Below, piece after piece: positions 8,863-17,450 of a stretch of DNA of 64,000 bases. The translations under genes were made by a program, and so were the position numbers. This DNA is from Nioella sp965215655 (GTDB taxonomy: Bacteria; Pseudomonadota; Alphaproteobacteria; Rhodobacterales; Rhodobacteraceae). Every line of letters starts with the position of its first letter. Position 1 is the stretch's first letter. The stretch spans positions 2,790,001 through 2,854,000 of the forward strand of contig NZ_OZ244111.1 of assembly GCF_965215655.1 (NCBI RefSeq), in the 5' to 3' direction. The notes beneath the pieces are model-generated. The model had not been told where the DNA came from, did not search any database, and saw only the letters and a list, made by a program, of their open reading frames with translations.

Positions 8863-10257
8863 ATGAACATGATCAGCAACCATATGCCGACGGCAGAATT
8901 GCAGGCGCTCGACGCGGCCCACCACGTGCATCCGTTCTCGGCCAATACCGCGCTCGGGCAGGAAGGCAGCCGGGTCATCACCCGCGCCACCGGGGTCACG
9001 CTGACCGACAGCGACGGCCATGAAATCCTCGACGGGATGGCGGGGCTGTGGTGCGTGAATATCGGCTATGGCCGCGACGAGCTGGCCGAGGTGGCGGCCC
9101 GCCAGATGCGCGAACTGCCCTTCTACAACACCTTCTTCAAGACCACCCATGTGCCGGTGATCGCGCTGTCGAAAAAGCTGGCGGAGCTGGCGCCGGGCGA
9201 TCTGAACCACACCTTCTTTGCCGCCGGCGGGTCCGAGGCCAATGACACCAATATCCGCCTCGTGCGGACCTATTGGCAGTTCAAGGGCAAGCCGGAAAAG
9301 AACGTCATCATCAGCCGCAAGAACGCCTATCACGGATCGACCGTGGGCGCGGCCTCGCTTGGCGGCATGGCGGCGATGCATGCGCAGGGCGGCATCCCGA
9401 TTCCGAATATCCATCATATCGGCCAGCCCAACTGGTGGGCCGAGGGCGGCGACATGACCCCGGAAGAGTTCGGCCTGAAGCGCGCGCGCGAACTGGAAGA
9501 GGCCATTCTGGAACTGGGCGAAGACCGTGTCGCGGCCTTCATCGCCGAACCCGTGCAGGGCGCGGGCGGCGTGATCGTGGCGCCGGACAGCTATTGGCCC
9601 GAGGTGCAGCGCATCTGCGACAAGTATGACATCCTGCTAATTGCCGATGAGGTGATCTGCGGCTTCGGGCGCACCGGCAACTGGTTCGGATCGCAGACTG
9701 TGAACATTCGCCCCCATATCATGACCATCGCCAAGGGGCTGAGTTCCGGCTACGCGCCGATTGGCGGCTCGATCCTGTGCGACGAGGTGGCCGAGGTGAT
9801 CGGCTCTGCCGATTTCAACCATGGCTACACCTATTCCGGCCACCCCGTGGCCGCCGCCGTGGCGCTGGAAAACCTGCGGATCATGGAAGAAGAAAACATC
9901 GTCGGCCATGTGCGCGACGTGGTGGGGCCCTACCTGAAGGCGAAATGGGAGAAGATGGTCGACCATCCGCTGATCGGTGAGGCGAAGATCGTCGGCATGA
10001 TGGGCTCGGTCGCAATGACCCCCGACAAGGAAAAGCGCGCGGCCTTCAAGGCGCCCGCCGGCACCGTCGGGCTGATCGCGCGCGACCGCTGTTTCGCCAA
10101 CAACCTAGTGATGCGCCATGTGGGGGATCGGATGATCATCTCTCCGCCGCTGGTGATGACCCCCGACCATATCGACACGCTGATCGCGCGGGCCACCAAG
10201 GCGCTGGACGAGACCTATGCCATCGTCAAGGAGCGGGGGCTGCTGGAAAGCGCCTGA
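8863..10257 (+). CDS. spuC: Class III aminotransferase, probable putrescine-pyruvate transaminase
   Basis: This 464-residue PLP enzyme is of the omega-transaminase class III fold. It shows the GGSEANDTNIRL segment (122-133) that contacts the cofactor phosphate, the IADEVICGFGRTG stretch (260-272) with the aspartate that binds the pyridine nitrogen, and the Schiff-base lysine in TIAKGLSSGYAP (K291). SpuC-type enzymes move the amino group of putrescine to pyruvate, giving 4-aminobutanal and alanine. The gene lies between puuA and puuB with a GGGAGAGA ribosome site before the ATG. Related taurine- or beta-alanine-transaminases look alike, so substrate is inferred from context. Another class III paralogue lies at 52396-53766. 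Confidence 0.82.
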   Translation: MNMISNHMPTAELQALDAAHHVHPFSANTALGQEGSRVITRATGVTLTDSDGHEILDGMAGLWCVNIGYGRDELAEVAARQMRELPFYNTFFKTTHVPVIALSKKLAELAPGDLNHTFFAAGGSEANDTNIRLVRTYWQFKGKPEKNVIISRKNAYHGSTVGAASLGGMAAMHAQGGIPIPNIHHIGQPNWWAEGGDMTPEEFGLKRARELEEAILELGEDRVAAFIAEPVQGAGGVIVAPDSYWPEVQRICDKYDILLIADEVICGFGRTGNWFGSQTVNIRPHIMTIAKGLSSGYAPIGGSILCDEVAEVIGSADFNHGYTYSGHPVAAAVALENLRIMEEENIVGHVRDVVGPYLKAKWEKMVDHPLIGEAKIVGMMGSVAMTPDKEKRAAFKAPAGTVGLIARDRCFANNLVMRHVGDRMIISPPLVMTPDHIDTLIARATKALDETYAIVKERGLLESA

Positions 10258-10262
10258 TCCCC

Positions 10263-11564
10263 ATGGACCTGCTGACCGTCAATGACAGGCCGGGGGACTA
10301 TCCCCCGTCCTTCTACGCCCATGCGGCCACCCCCCTGCCCCGGTTTCCGGCGGCGGAGGGCGAGATCACCTGCGACGTGGCCGTCGTGGGCGGCGGCTTC
10401 ACCGGGCTCTCTGCCGCCTGGCATCTGGCAATGCGCGGCTATGACGTGGTGCTGTTGGAGGCCAGCCGCGTGGGGTCCGGTGCCTCCGGGCGCAATGGCG
10501 GGCAGGTTGGGCAAGGCCAGCGGCTGGAACAGGATGAGTTGGAGGCACTGGTCGGGCGAGAGCAGGCCCGCGCGCTGTGGGATATCGCCAACCAGTCGGT
10601 GGACCTCGTGCGAGAGATCGCAAGCCGCGACGAGGTACATGCCACGTTCCATCCCGGCGTAATCCATGCGGCACACCGGGCGCGGTATGTCCCGGACTAT
10701 GCAGCCTATGCCGAGAAGCTGCAAACCGAGTATGGCTATGACCAAATCCGCGCGCTGGACCGGGAGGAGCTGCGGGGGCTGGTGAATTCCCCCGCCTATC
10801 ACGGCGGCACGATCGACATGGGCGCGGGCCATATCGACCCGCTGGAACTGGCGCTTGGGCTGGCGCGGCTGGCCACCGGCGCGGGCGCGCGGATTTTCGA
10901 GATGTCGAAGGTGGACCGGCTGGAGCAGGGCGAGCCTGCCCGGCTGGTGACGGACAAGGCGCAGATCAGCGCGCGGCATGTGGTTTTGGGGTGCAACGGC
11001 TATCTCGGCGGGCTGGTTCCGCAAGTGGCAGCGCGGGTCATGCCGATCAACAATTACGTGGTGGCGACGGAACCGCTTGGCCCCGAGCGGCAGGAAGAGA
11101 TCATTCGCGGTAACCACGCGGTGGCGGACAGCAAGTTCGTGGTGAACTATTTCCGCTTTTCCGACGATCACCGGCTGCTGTTCGGCGGCACCGAAAGCTA
11201 TCGCTACCGCTTCCCCCGCGATATCGCGGGCGCGGTGCGCAAGCCGCTGGAGGAGATCTTTCCGCAACTCAAGGGCGTCGCGATCACCCATGGCTGGGGC
11301 GGGACGCTTGGCATCACCATGACCCGGATGCCGCATTTCGAGCGGGTCGCGGGCAATATCCTGAGCCTGTCGGGCTATTCCGGCCACGGGGTCGCAATGG
11401 CGACGCTGGCGGGCCAGATCGCGGCGGAGACCATCGCCGGACAGGCCGAGCGCTTTGACGTGATGGCCAGCGTCCCGACCCCGCGCTTTCCCGGCGGCGT
11501 GGCGATGCGCTGGCCGCTTCTGGTGCTGGCGATGCTGTGGTTTTCGCTCCGCGACAGGCTGTAG
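10263..11564 (+). CDS. puuB: FAD-dependent gamma-glutamylputrescine oxidoreductase
   Basis: This 433-residue DAO-family oxidoreductase follows the aminotransferase after 5 bp. The N-terminal FAD fold is CDVAVVGGGFTGLSAAWHLA (37-56), followed by GSGASGRNGGQVGQGQRLEQ, typical of PuuB. The C-terminal part has GGTESYRYRFPRDI and the GYSGHGVAMAT segment that binds FAD in this family. It would oxidise gamma-glutamylputrescine to gamma-glutamylaminobutyraldehyde. It is the full-length paralogue of the gene cut by the left window edge. The gamma-glutamyl-GABA hydrolase and aldehyde dehydrogenase expected downstream are not in the window. Confidence 0.88.
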   Translation: MDLLTVNDRPGDYPPSFYAHAATPLPRFPAAEGEITCDVAVVGGGFTGLSAAWHLAMRGYDVVLLEASRVGSGASGRNGGQVGQGQRLEQDELEALVGREQARALWDIANQSVDLVREIASRDEVHATFHPGVIHAAHRARYVPDYAAYAEKLQTEYGYDQIRALDREELRGLVNSPAYHGGTIDMGAGHIDPLELALGLARLATGAGARIFEMSKVDRLEQGEPARLVTDKAQISARHVVLGCNGYLGGLVPQVAARVMPINNYVVATEPLGPERQEEIIRGNHAVADSKFVVNYFRFSDDHRLLFGGTESYRYRFPRDIAGAVRKPLEEIFPQLKGVAITHGWGGTLGITMTRMPHFERVAGNILSLSGYSGHGVAMATLAGQIAAETIAGQAERFDVMASVPTPRFPGGVAMRWPLLVLAMLWFSLRDRL

Positions 11565-11566
11565 GC

Positions 11567-11707
11567 GGTTTCGCCGTGCCTTTGGCACGTCGACCCGTGG
11601 CGCGCCCCTTCGGGTCGCGCGGGAACACTCCTGCAAGCGCGTTCAGGGGGGCGCTGCCCCCGTCGCCTGACGGCGACTCCCCCGAGGTATTTGTCACCAA
11701 AATGAAA
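11567..11707 (-). repeat. Composite intergenic repeat, copy 2 (inverted)
   Basis: The reverse complement begins TTTCATTTTGGTGACAAATA, runs through a GCCGTCAGGCGAC block and a poly-C block, and ends at GGCACGGCGAAACC directly after the puuB stop. It matches copy 1 (7205-7324) and copy 4 (29007-29117) in order of blocks. It may act in transcription termination; no gene is visible in the 221-bp gap. Confidence 0.65.
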
Positions 11708-11785
11708 GCGAAAAAAGGTTGCCTGAACACGGGCTGCTTGGCATTGTCAATTGAAAGCCGTGCAGCCGAGGGAGGTTCCGGTCCG

Positions 11786-12121
11786 ATGCTCAGCCATGTC
11801 AAACCCGCCGCCATGGCCCTTGTGGCCTTGCTTGGGCTGACCGCCTGCCAGCAACAGGCGCCGGATGCGGGGGCGGGCGCGATGTTCTACCGGGCCACCT
11901 GCGCAACCTGCCATGAGCCGGGCAGCCGCCCACAAGCGCCAGATCTGACCGGGCTGGCAGCGATGAACGGCGGGCGCTTTCCGATGGCCCGTGTGACCCG
12001 GATCATCGACGGACGTTCGGAGATGCGGGCCCATGGATCGCCCATGCCGGTCTGGGGCGCGATCCTGACAGGCCCGGAGGTTCGGGATCTGGCGGCCTAT
12101 CTGGCCAGCATCCAGCAATAG
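11786..12121 (+). CDS. Small lipoprotein cytochrome c
   Basis: This 111-residue protein has a type II signal peptide ending in the lipobox LTAC (lipidated Cys21), a heme c attachment site CATCH (39-43) and a likely axial methionine in GSPMPVWG (M87). It should be a membrane-anchored periplasmic mono-heme cytochrome c that passes electrons to an oxidase or from a dehydrogenase. GGAGG lies about 11 nt before the ATG at 11786; longer in-frame starts lack a signal peptide. The next gene is a clear tandem paralogue. No partner oxidoreductase is adjacent, so the redox partner is unknown. Confidence 0.85.
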   Translation: MLSHVKPAAMALVALLGLTACQQQAPDAGAGAMFYRATCATCHEPGSRPQAPDLTGLAAMNGGRFPMARVTRIIDGRSEMRAHGSPMPVWGAILTGPEVRDLAAYLASIQQ

Positions 12122-12235
12122 GTCGGCGTGGTCGAGCGGAAGCTGCGGTTCGGGTCACGGTGAAAGATCATTGTATCGCGGCAATGTGGTTGCCACCGTC
12201 CATTTCATCATGCCCGACAGGAAGGAGGCAGGAGA

Positions 12236-12568
12236 ATGATTGCCAGAGGGAAAACTATCCTACCCATGCTGATAAGTGTCATTGCGACCACCGGGTGCCA
12301 GAGCCCTGCGGAGGCCCCATCCGGCCCCGAGCAGGTGTATCGCGACGCCTGTATCATATGTCACGCCGGGCCTGACGCGTCTGCGCCCGATCTGACCACG
12401 CTGTCCGCCGTCAATGGCGGCAGCTTCCCGATGGAGGAGGTGGTCGCGATCATCGACGGGCGGCAGGATGTGCGGGCCCATGGCTCGCCCATGCCGGTCT
12501 GGGGGGCGCGCCATTCGACCGAGGATATCCGCGCCCTGGCCGATTACCTGGCCACCATCCAGCAATAA
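12236..12568 (+). CDS. Small lipoprotein cytochrome c, tandem paralogue
   Basis: This 110-residue paralogue of the previous gene has a signal peptide with a predicted lipidated cysteine (TTGC, Cys21), the heme site CIICH (39-43) and GSPMPVWG with the axial methionine (M86). The segments IIDGR, RAHGSPMPVWGA and ADYLATIQQ match the upstream copy closely while the signal peptide and loops differ, so this is an old tandem duplication. A strong GAAGGAGG ribosome site precedes the ATG. It is followed by a strong hairpin, ending the pair. Confidence 0.85.
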   Translation: MIARGKTILPMLISVIATTGCQSPAEAPSGPEQVYRDACIICHAGPDASAPDLTTLSAVNGGSFPMEEVVAIIDGRQDVRAHGSPMPVWGARHSTEDIRALADYLATIQQ

Positions 12569-12572
12569 AGGA

Positions 12573-12600
12573 ACCCCGGGGGCGGGACATCCCCCGGGGT
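12573..12600 (+). terminator. Hairpin after the cytochrome c pair
   Basis: A perfect 10-bp inverted repeat (accccggggg / cccccggggt, 8-nt loop) begins 5 bp after the stop. There is no clear T-run. It lies between convergent genes and could end transcription from either side. Confidence 0.6.
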
Positions 12601-12661
12601 CCCGGCGCGGAGAAGCGGGGGGACAGGCTGCTCGATCGCTCCGCGCCGTATGCGCGGGGCT

Positions 12662-14749
12662 TCAGTCGGCGGAGAGGCTCTCGGCCAGGCGCATCAGCTG
12701 CACCGCTTCGAACCGGTAGCCGAATTCATCCTCGCCGCGATTGGCATTGGCGAGCGCAATGGCATCCGCATAGGTCCAGTCACCGAGGAAGTCCGAGCCG
12801 CGCAGCAGCTGACCGAAGCCTGCAATGGCGGCGGCGAAGGCGGCCTCGGGGTCGGGGCTGTCGGTCATCTCGATCGGGAACTCGATCAGCTCACTTTCCT
12901 CTGCGCCCGGCTCTTTCCAGCGCAGCCGCAGGAAGCCCAACTCGTCGGAATGCGCATCCGCTTCGGCCTCTGGCGTATCGCTGGCATAGCGCAGCGGATC
13001 GGTCAGGCGGGCGGGGCTGCCGACGGGGGTGACCTCGTAGAGCGCCGTGACCGAGTGGCCTGCGCCAAGTTCACCCGCATCCACGTCGTCATTGTTGAAA
13101 TCCTCGCGTGCCAGGGCGCGGGTTTCATAGCCGATGAGCCGGTATTCGGCGATCACGGCGGGGTTGAATTCCACCTGTATCTTGACGTCATCGGCAATGG
13201 GGAAGAGCGCGCCGGCCAGTTGATCGACCAGCACCCGGCGGGCCTCGCTCAGCGTGTCGATATAGGCGGCGGTGCCGTTGCCGTTCTGGGCCAGCGCCTG
13301 CATCGTGTCGTCCTGGAGGTTGCCGCGCCCGAAGCCGAGGACGGACAGGTAGGTGCCACTGTCGCGCTGGTCTTCGATGAAGTCGGTCAGCTCATCGGGG
13401 TTGGAGATGCCAACGTTGAAATCACCATCGGTGGCCAGAAGGACGCGGCTGACCTCACCCTCTTCGGACATCTCGGAGGCCAGTCGGTAGGCTTCGCGCA
13501 GCCCGCCCGCGCCATTGGTGGAGCCACCGGCCTGAAGACGGGTGAGCGCTGCTTCGATGGCATCGCGGTCGCTGGCCGGGGTCGGGTCGAGCGCGACGCC
13601 CGCAGAGCCCGCATAGGTCACGATGGCGACCTCGTCCTCGGGGTCCAGCCGGTCCAGCATCAGGCGGAAGGACTGGATCAGAAGCGGCAGTTTCGACGGG
13701 TCGTTCATGGAGCCGGAGGTGTCGATCAGGAACACCAGGTTGAGCGGCGGGCGGTTCTCGATGGCGGGCAGGTCGCCCTGCAAGCCGATGCGGACAAGGC
13801 GGGTATCGGGATTCCACGGGGTCTCGAACACGTTCACAGTGGGGCGGAACGGGCTGATATCGTCGGCATCCGGCGCCGCATAATCATAGGGGAAATAGTT
13901 GATCATCTCCTCGATGCGCACGGCGTCGGGGTTGGGCATCTGGCCACGGTTGAGCGACGAGCGCAGAAGCGACCAGGAGGCGGTGTCGACGTCGATCGAG
14001 AAGGTCGAGACCGGGTCATCGGCCACGACGCGCAGGGGGTTGTCATCCTCGTTTGCATATTCCTCGGTATCGGCCGGAGGCGGGGCAACGATATCGGGCG
14101 AGGCGATCAGGCCGCCGGGGGCGATCACGCCGCGCGAGTTCAGAACGGCGCTGTTGCCGTAGCCCTGCTGCTGGATGGCGCCGCCTGCTGAGTCAGCACT
14201 GGAATACAGGCTGAGCAGACCGTCCGTCGGGGCGGGGGACGGCGGGGCCATGGGTTCGGCCAGGATCACCGGTGCAATCTCGACCTGTTCCGTATCCCGC
14301 AGGACGACGGGTGTGTCCTCTTCCGAAGACTCGCTTACGGCGAGATCCCCGTCCTGGGCAACACTGGTGTCCTGCGCCTGTTCCCGGTCCACGCCGGTCA
14401 CGATCTCCGGTTCGGAAATCACCGGGCCACTGTCAACGGGCGGGCGCAGCAGGTTTTGCCCCTGCGGGCTTAGGAACAGGAAGCCAACGGCGACGATGGC
14501 AGTGGTGGCGGTCAATCCGCCAAGGGCAGTACGGGAAATCAGCATGTCAAAAGCTCCTTTGAAAAAGCCCCCCGTTTGGGGACGATCAGAGCTTTGACGG
14601 GCCTCGGCCCGCGATCCTTGGGCCGTTTGGAAATTTTTTTTCGCCAGCGCCAGATTTTCGGCCCGGCGCGCGGGATCGGCGTCCGGGGTGGCCGCTGTCA
14701 TGGCCGACTTCAGGTCGTCCAGATCAAATTCATCATTGCGGGGGGTCAT
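12662..14749 (-). CDS. Membrane-anchored VWA protein with anti-sigma-like N-terminus
   Basis: This 695-residue protein has a cytoplasmic N-terminus of about 70 residues, one membrane helix (about 72-93), a low-complexity acidic/proline region (about 105-235) and a von Willebrand factor A domain with an intact MIDAS motif (FLIDTSGSMN, D343-S347), followed by a YfbK-type C-terminal domain. It is the YfbK/DUF3520 architecture. The ATG at 14749 overlaps the stop of the ECF sigma gene (ATGA), so the N-terminal part is a plausible anti-sigma module and the VWA domain a periplasmic sensor. The sensing role is inference. The ORF extension upstream over the sigma gene is rejected. Confidence 0.85.
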   Translation of the reverse strand: MTPRNDEFDLDDLKSAMTAATPDADPARRAENLALAKKNFQTAQGSRAEARQSSDRPQTGGFFKGAFDMLISRTALGGLTATTAIVAVGFLFLSPQGQNLLRPPVDSGPVISEPEIVTGVDREQAQDTSVAQDGDLAVSESSEEDTPVVLRDTEQVEIAPVILAEPMAPPSPAPTDGLLSLYSSADSAGGAIQQQGYGNSAVLNSRGVIAPGGLIASPDIVAPPPADTEEYANEDDNPLRVVADDPVSTFSIDVDTASWSLLRSSLNRGQMPNPDAVRIEEMINYFPYDYAAPDADDISPFRPTVNVFETPWNPDTRLVRIGLQGDLPAIENRPPLNLVFLIDTSGSMNDPSKLPLLIQSFRLMLDRLDPEDEVAIVTYAGSAGVALDPTPASDRDAIEAALTRLQAGGSTNGAGGLREAYRLASEMSEEGEVSRVLLATDGDFNVGISNPDELTDFIEDQRDSGTYLSVLGFGRGNLQDDTMQALAQNGNGTAAYIDTLSEARRVLVDQLAGALFPIADDVKIQVEFNPAVIAEYRLIGYETRALAREDFNNDDVDAGELGAGHSVTALYEVTPVGSPARLTDPLRYASDTPEAEADAHSDELGFLRLRWKEPGAEESELIEFPIEMTDSPDPEAAFAAAIAGFGQLLRGSDFLGDWTYADAIALANANRGEDEFGYRFEAVQLMRLAESLSAD

Positions 14750-15288
14750 GTCGACTCCTCCTCGTTTCGTATACGGGCGAGCGCCTTCTTGGCCTCGGAT
14801 ATGCGCCAGCTGACCGTGCCTTCGGAGACACCCAGGATCTCGGCCACCTCGGCATGGGTCAGGTCGTCGAGCACCAGCGCCAGCGTGTCGCGCAACGTGT
14901 CCGAGAGCTGCGCCATGGCGCGGTAAAGCCACGCGACCTGCTCGCTCTCCTCAGTGGCGGCCTTGCGGCGGTTGACCTCCCAATCGCCCCAGCCTTCGGC
15001 GGCGCGGGCATGGGCGGCGGCGCGGCGGCGGCGGTCGGTGGCGGCGTTCACCGCCACACGGTAAAGCCATGTCGTCACCTGCGCCTGCCCCCGATAGCTG
15101 GCCAGTTTGGCCGGAAGGGCCGCGCAGATATCCTGCGTCAGATCCTCGGCCTCGGCCCGCGATCCGGTCAGCCGGAAGGCCAGCGCGAAGAGCCGGTCAT
15201 AGTGACGCGACAGAAGCGCCTCGAAGGCGTCTGCGTCGCCACCGGCGGCCGCCAGGGCCAGATCCTGATCCGTTACACTCATGCGCAT
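14746..15288 (-). CDS. ECF-type RNA polymerase sigma factor
   Basis: This 180-residue sigma factor has region 2 (FEALLSRHYDRLFALAFRLT and ETDs such as DLTQDIC) and region 4 with the helix-turn-helix LTHAEVAEILGVSEGTVSWR. The start at 15288 is chosen for the AAGGA element 6 nt upstream; the open frame continues further upstream without a better site. It is translationally coupled to the VWA membrane protein, its likely regulator. It is divergent from the HisD-family gene across a 216-bp region. Target promoters are unknown. Confidence 0.88.
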   Translation of the reverse strand: MRMSVTDQDLALAAAGGDADAFEALLSRHYDRLFALAFRLTGSRAEAEDLTQDICAALPAKLASYRGQAQVTTWLYRVAVNAATDRRRRAAAHARAAEGWGDWEVNRRKAATEESEQVAWLYRAMAQLSDTLRDTLALVLDDLTHAEVAEILGVSEGTVSWRISEAKKALARIRNEEEST

Positions 15289-15504
15289 GTCTTTCCTTGG
15301 ACGCAGCCTAGACCGCGATCCTTGGGAAGAAAGTGAAATTTTCTTTGGGGCAGGCGCGCGCTTTTTCAGCGCTGCCTTTCGAGGCCCGAAAACCGCGATT
15401 TCAAGAAACCGAAATGAATGCCCTAATACGCTAATTTCATTGACGAAAACCGGATTCATCCGCATTCAGAGAAGGCATTACAGCTTTGTGCAGGAACGCA
15501 GCGC

Positions 15505-16773
15505 ATGGGGATTTCCTATATCAAGCAGGGGGCCGCCCCCGATCTTCAGGACAACCGGGACCTGTCCGATCAGGTCGCCCTGATGCTGCGGGTGATCGAG
15601 ACCGAGGGCGAAACGGCTGTCCGTCGCATGGCCGCGCAGTTCGACAAATGGGAAGGCGATATCCTACTGTCAGATGAGGACCGCGCAAGCGCCATTGCCC
15701 GCGTGCCGGACGCGGTCAAAGAGGACATACGTTACGCCCACGACAATATCCGCCGCTTTGCAGAGGCACAGCGCGCCTCGGTCACCGATTGCGAGATTGA
15801 ACTGGCGCCGGGGCTGGTGGCTGGGCAACGGCTGATCCCGGTGTCGGCAGCGGGCTGTTATGTGCCGGGCGGGCGCTATGCGCATGTGGCCTCGGCGCTG
15901 ATGACCATCACCACAGCCAAGGTGGCGGGCGTGCCGCATATTACCGCGACGTCACCGGCCAAGCCAGGCAGCGGCATCCCCGATGCCATCGTCTTCACCA
16001 TGGACCTTGCGGGGGCCGATGCGATCCTTGCGCTTGGGGGCGTGCAGGCGGTCGCGGCCATGGCGCATGGGCATTTCGGTCTGCCGGGGGCGGATATTCT
16101 GGTGGGTCCGGGCAATCAATATGTGGCAGAGGCCAAGCGCCAGCTCTTCGGCCCGATTGGCATCGACATGGTGGCCGGGCCGACCGACAGCATGGTTGTC
16201 GCCGATGGCACCGCCAATCCCGAAACCGTGGCCTGGGATCTGGTTGGGCAGGCAGAACACGGCTATAACTCGCCGGTCTGGCTGGTGACCAATGACGCGG
16301 TTCTGGCACAGAGTGTTCTGGGTATGGTGCCCGGTCTGATCGAGACGCTGCCCGAGCCCAATGCGGAAAACGCAAGGCAGGCCTGGGCGCGCCATGGCGA
16401 GATCATCCTGTGCGACAGTTTCGAGGACATGGCGCGGGTGGCCGATGACTATGCGCCCGAGCATCTGCATGTGCAGGCCGAGGGGCTGGACTGGTGGCTG
16501 AACCGGCTGCGGGTCTATGGCTCGCTGTTTCTGGGGGCCGAAACCACCGTGGCTTTCGGCGACAAATGCGCCGGGCCGAACCACGTGCTGCCCACCTCGG
16601 GTGCGGCCCGCTATACGGGCGGGCTGTCCGTCCACAAGTTCCTGAAAACCGTGACCTGGCAGAGGGCCACCGCAGAGGGCGCGCGCCCCGTGGCCGAGGC
16701 AGCGGCGCGGATTTCGCGGCTGGAGGGCATGGAAGGCCATGCGCGCACGGCGGATATCCGGCTCAGGGGGTAG
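15505..16773 (+). CDS. HisD-family NAD-dependent dehydrogenase (HpsN-like)
   Basis: This 422-residue zinc dehydrogenase is related to histidinol dehydrogenase. Conserved features are GPGNQYVAEAKRQLFG (201-216), QAEHG (249-253, zinc ligands Q and H), PEHLHVQ (318-324, catalytic E319/H320) and D353. The segment YGSLFLGAETTVAFGDKCAG and ARYTGGLSVHKFLKT resemble, from memory, the sulfopropanediol dehydrogenase HpsN and related polyol-oxidising paralogues more than biosynthetic HisD. No his genes are near. It could oxidise a diol or sulfonated diol to the acid; true HisD remains an alternative. It is convergent with chrR, separated by a hairpin. Confidence 0.8.
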   Translation: MGISYIKQGAAPDLQDNRDLSDQVALMLRVIETEGETAVRRMAAQFDKWEGDILLSDEDRASAIARVPDAVKEDIRYAHDNIRRFAEAQRASVTDCEIELAPGLVAGQRLIPVSAAGCYVPGGRYAHVASALMTITTAKVAGVPHITATSPAKPGSGIPDAIVFTMDLAGADAILALGGVQAVAAMAHGHFGLPGADILVGPGNQYVAEAKRQLFGPIGIDMVAGPTDSMVVADGTANPETVAWDLVGQAEHGYNSPVWLVTNDAVLAQSVLGMVPGLIETLPEPNAENARQAWARHGEIILCDSFEDMARVADDYAPEHLHVQAEGLDWWLNRLRVYGSLFLGAETTVAFGDKCAGPNHVLPTSGAARYTGGLSVHKFLKTVTWQRATAEGARPVAEAAARISRLEGMEGHARTADIRLRG

Positions 16774-16781
16774 TGAACAAA

Positions 16782-16800
16782 GGTGGGCAAACTGCCCACC
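16782..16800. terminator. Hairpin between convergent genes
   Basis: A perfect 8-bp stem (ggtgggca / tgcccacc) with a 3-nt loop lies between the HisD-family gene and chrR. The flanking CCCTACG makes it look like the dispersed GGTGGGC...GCCCACCCTACG repeat seen in many bacteria. It may serve as a bidirectional terminator. Confidence 0.6.
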
Positions 16801-16811
16801 CTACGCGGCAC

Positions 16812-17450
16812 TCAGATCCGGAAGAGCGGCTGCAACAGGCGTGGCAGGACGCTGTGGAAGCGCAGCGGCGCGTCGGTTGCGGCGAGGCAGATGCAGGGCA
16901 GTCCCTCACCCGCGACCGGAGTGTGTTCCAGATCCTCGTCCGCGACCTCCAGATCGCCCACGCCAAAGGCCCCGGTCTCATCGCTGAAACTGCCTTGAAG
17001 GACCAATGTCATCTCGATCCCGTTATGGCCATGGTCGGGCACCGCGCGGCCCGGCGGGATGTAAAGCAACCGCAGGCTGCCCTCCGGCCCGTCCATCAGG
17101 ATCGACTGGCGCACCCCCATGCCAAGGCTTTTCCAGCGCGGTTCCCGGTTTTTCAGCGCCGCCATTACCGGACCGGGGTAGATGCCCTTGCGCTTAGCCA
17201 CAGGCCGTTCGACGGGCGCGGGGGCGTCGAGCAGGGCCAGCACATCGGCCTTCAACGCGTCGGACAGATCAACCGCTCCGCCCTCTTCCAGCACTGCGCC
17301 ACCAGCCGCCTCATGCGCCTGCATCCCGGCCCGACAGGTCGCGCACATGGACACATGCGTTGCTACCACGGTCTCGAAGACCGGCGGCAGAGTGCCAGCG
17401 GCATAAGCCGCGAGCATCGGCTCGGGGATGTGATGGGTAATGTCACTCAT
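16812..17450 (-). CDS. chrR: Anti-sigma factor ChrR
   Basis: This 212-residue protein has the two-domain ChrR layout: an N-terminal zinc anti-sigma domain with candidate ligands H6/H7, H32, C36 and C39 (THVSMCATC) and a C-terminal cupin-like domain (about 105-200, with PDHGHNGIEMTLVLQG). In Rhodobacter sphaeroides ChrR holds RpoE inactive until singlet oxygen triggers release. The ATG overlaps the sigma stop (ATGA), so the pair is made in a fixed ratio. The gene order rpoE-chrR divergent from the amine-oxidase-like operon is the conserved one. Confidence 0.93.
   Translation of the reverse strand: MSDITHHIPEPMLAAYAAGTLPPVFETVVATHVSMCATCRAGMQAHEAAGGAVLEEGGAVDLSDALKADVLALLDAPAPVERPVAKRKGIYPGPVMAALKNREPRWKSLGMGVRQSILMDGPEGSLRLLYIPPGRAVPDHGHNGIEMTLVLQGSFSDETGAFGVGDLEVADEDLEHTPVAGEGLPCICLAATDAPLRFHSVLPRLLQPLFRI

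Noticed and set aside
12650..14191. 513-codon plus-strand frame
   Set aside because: Antisense to the VWA protein gene, which has an intact MIDAS motif and coupling to the sigma gene.
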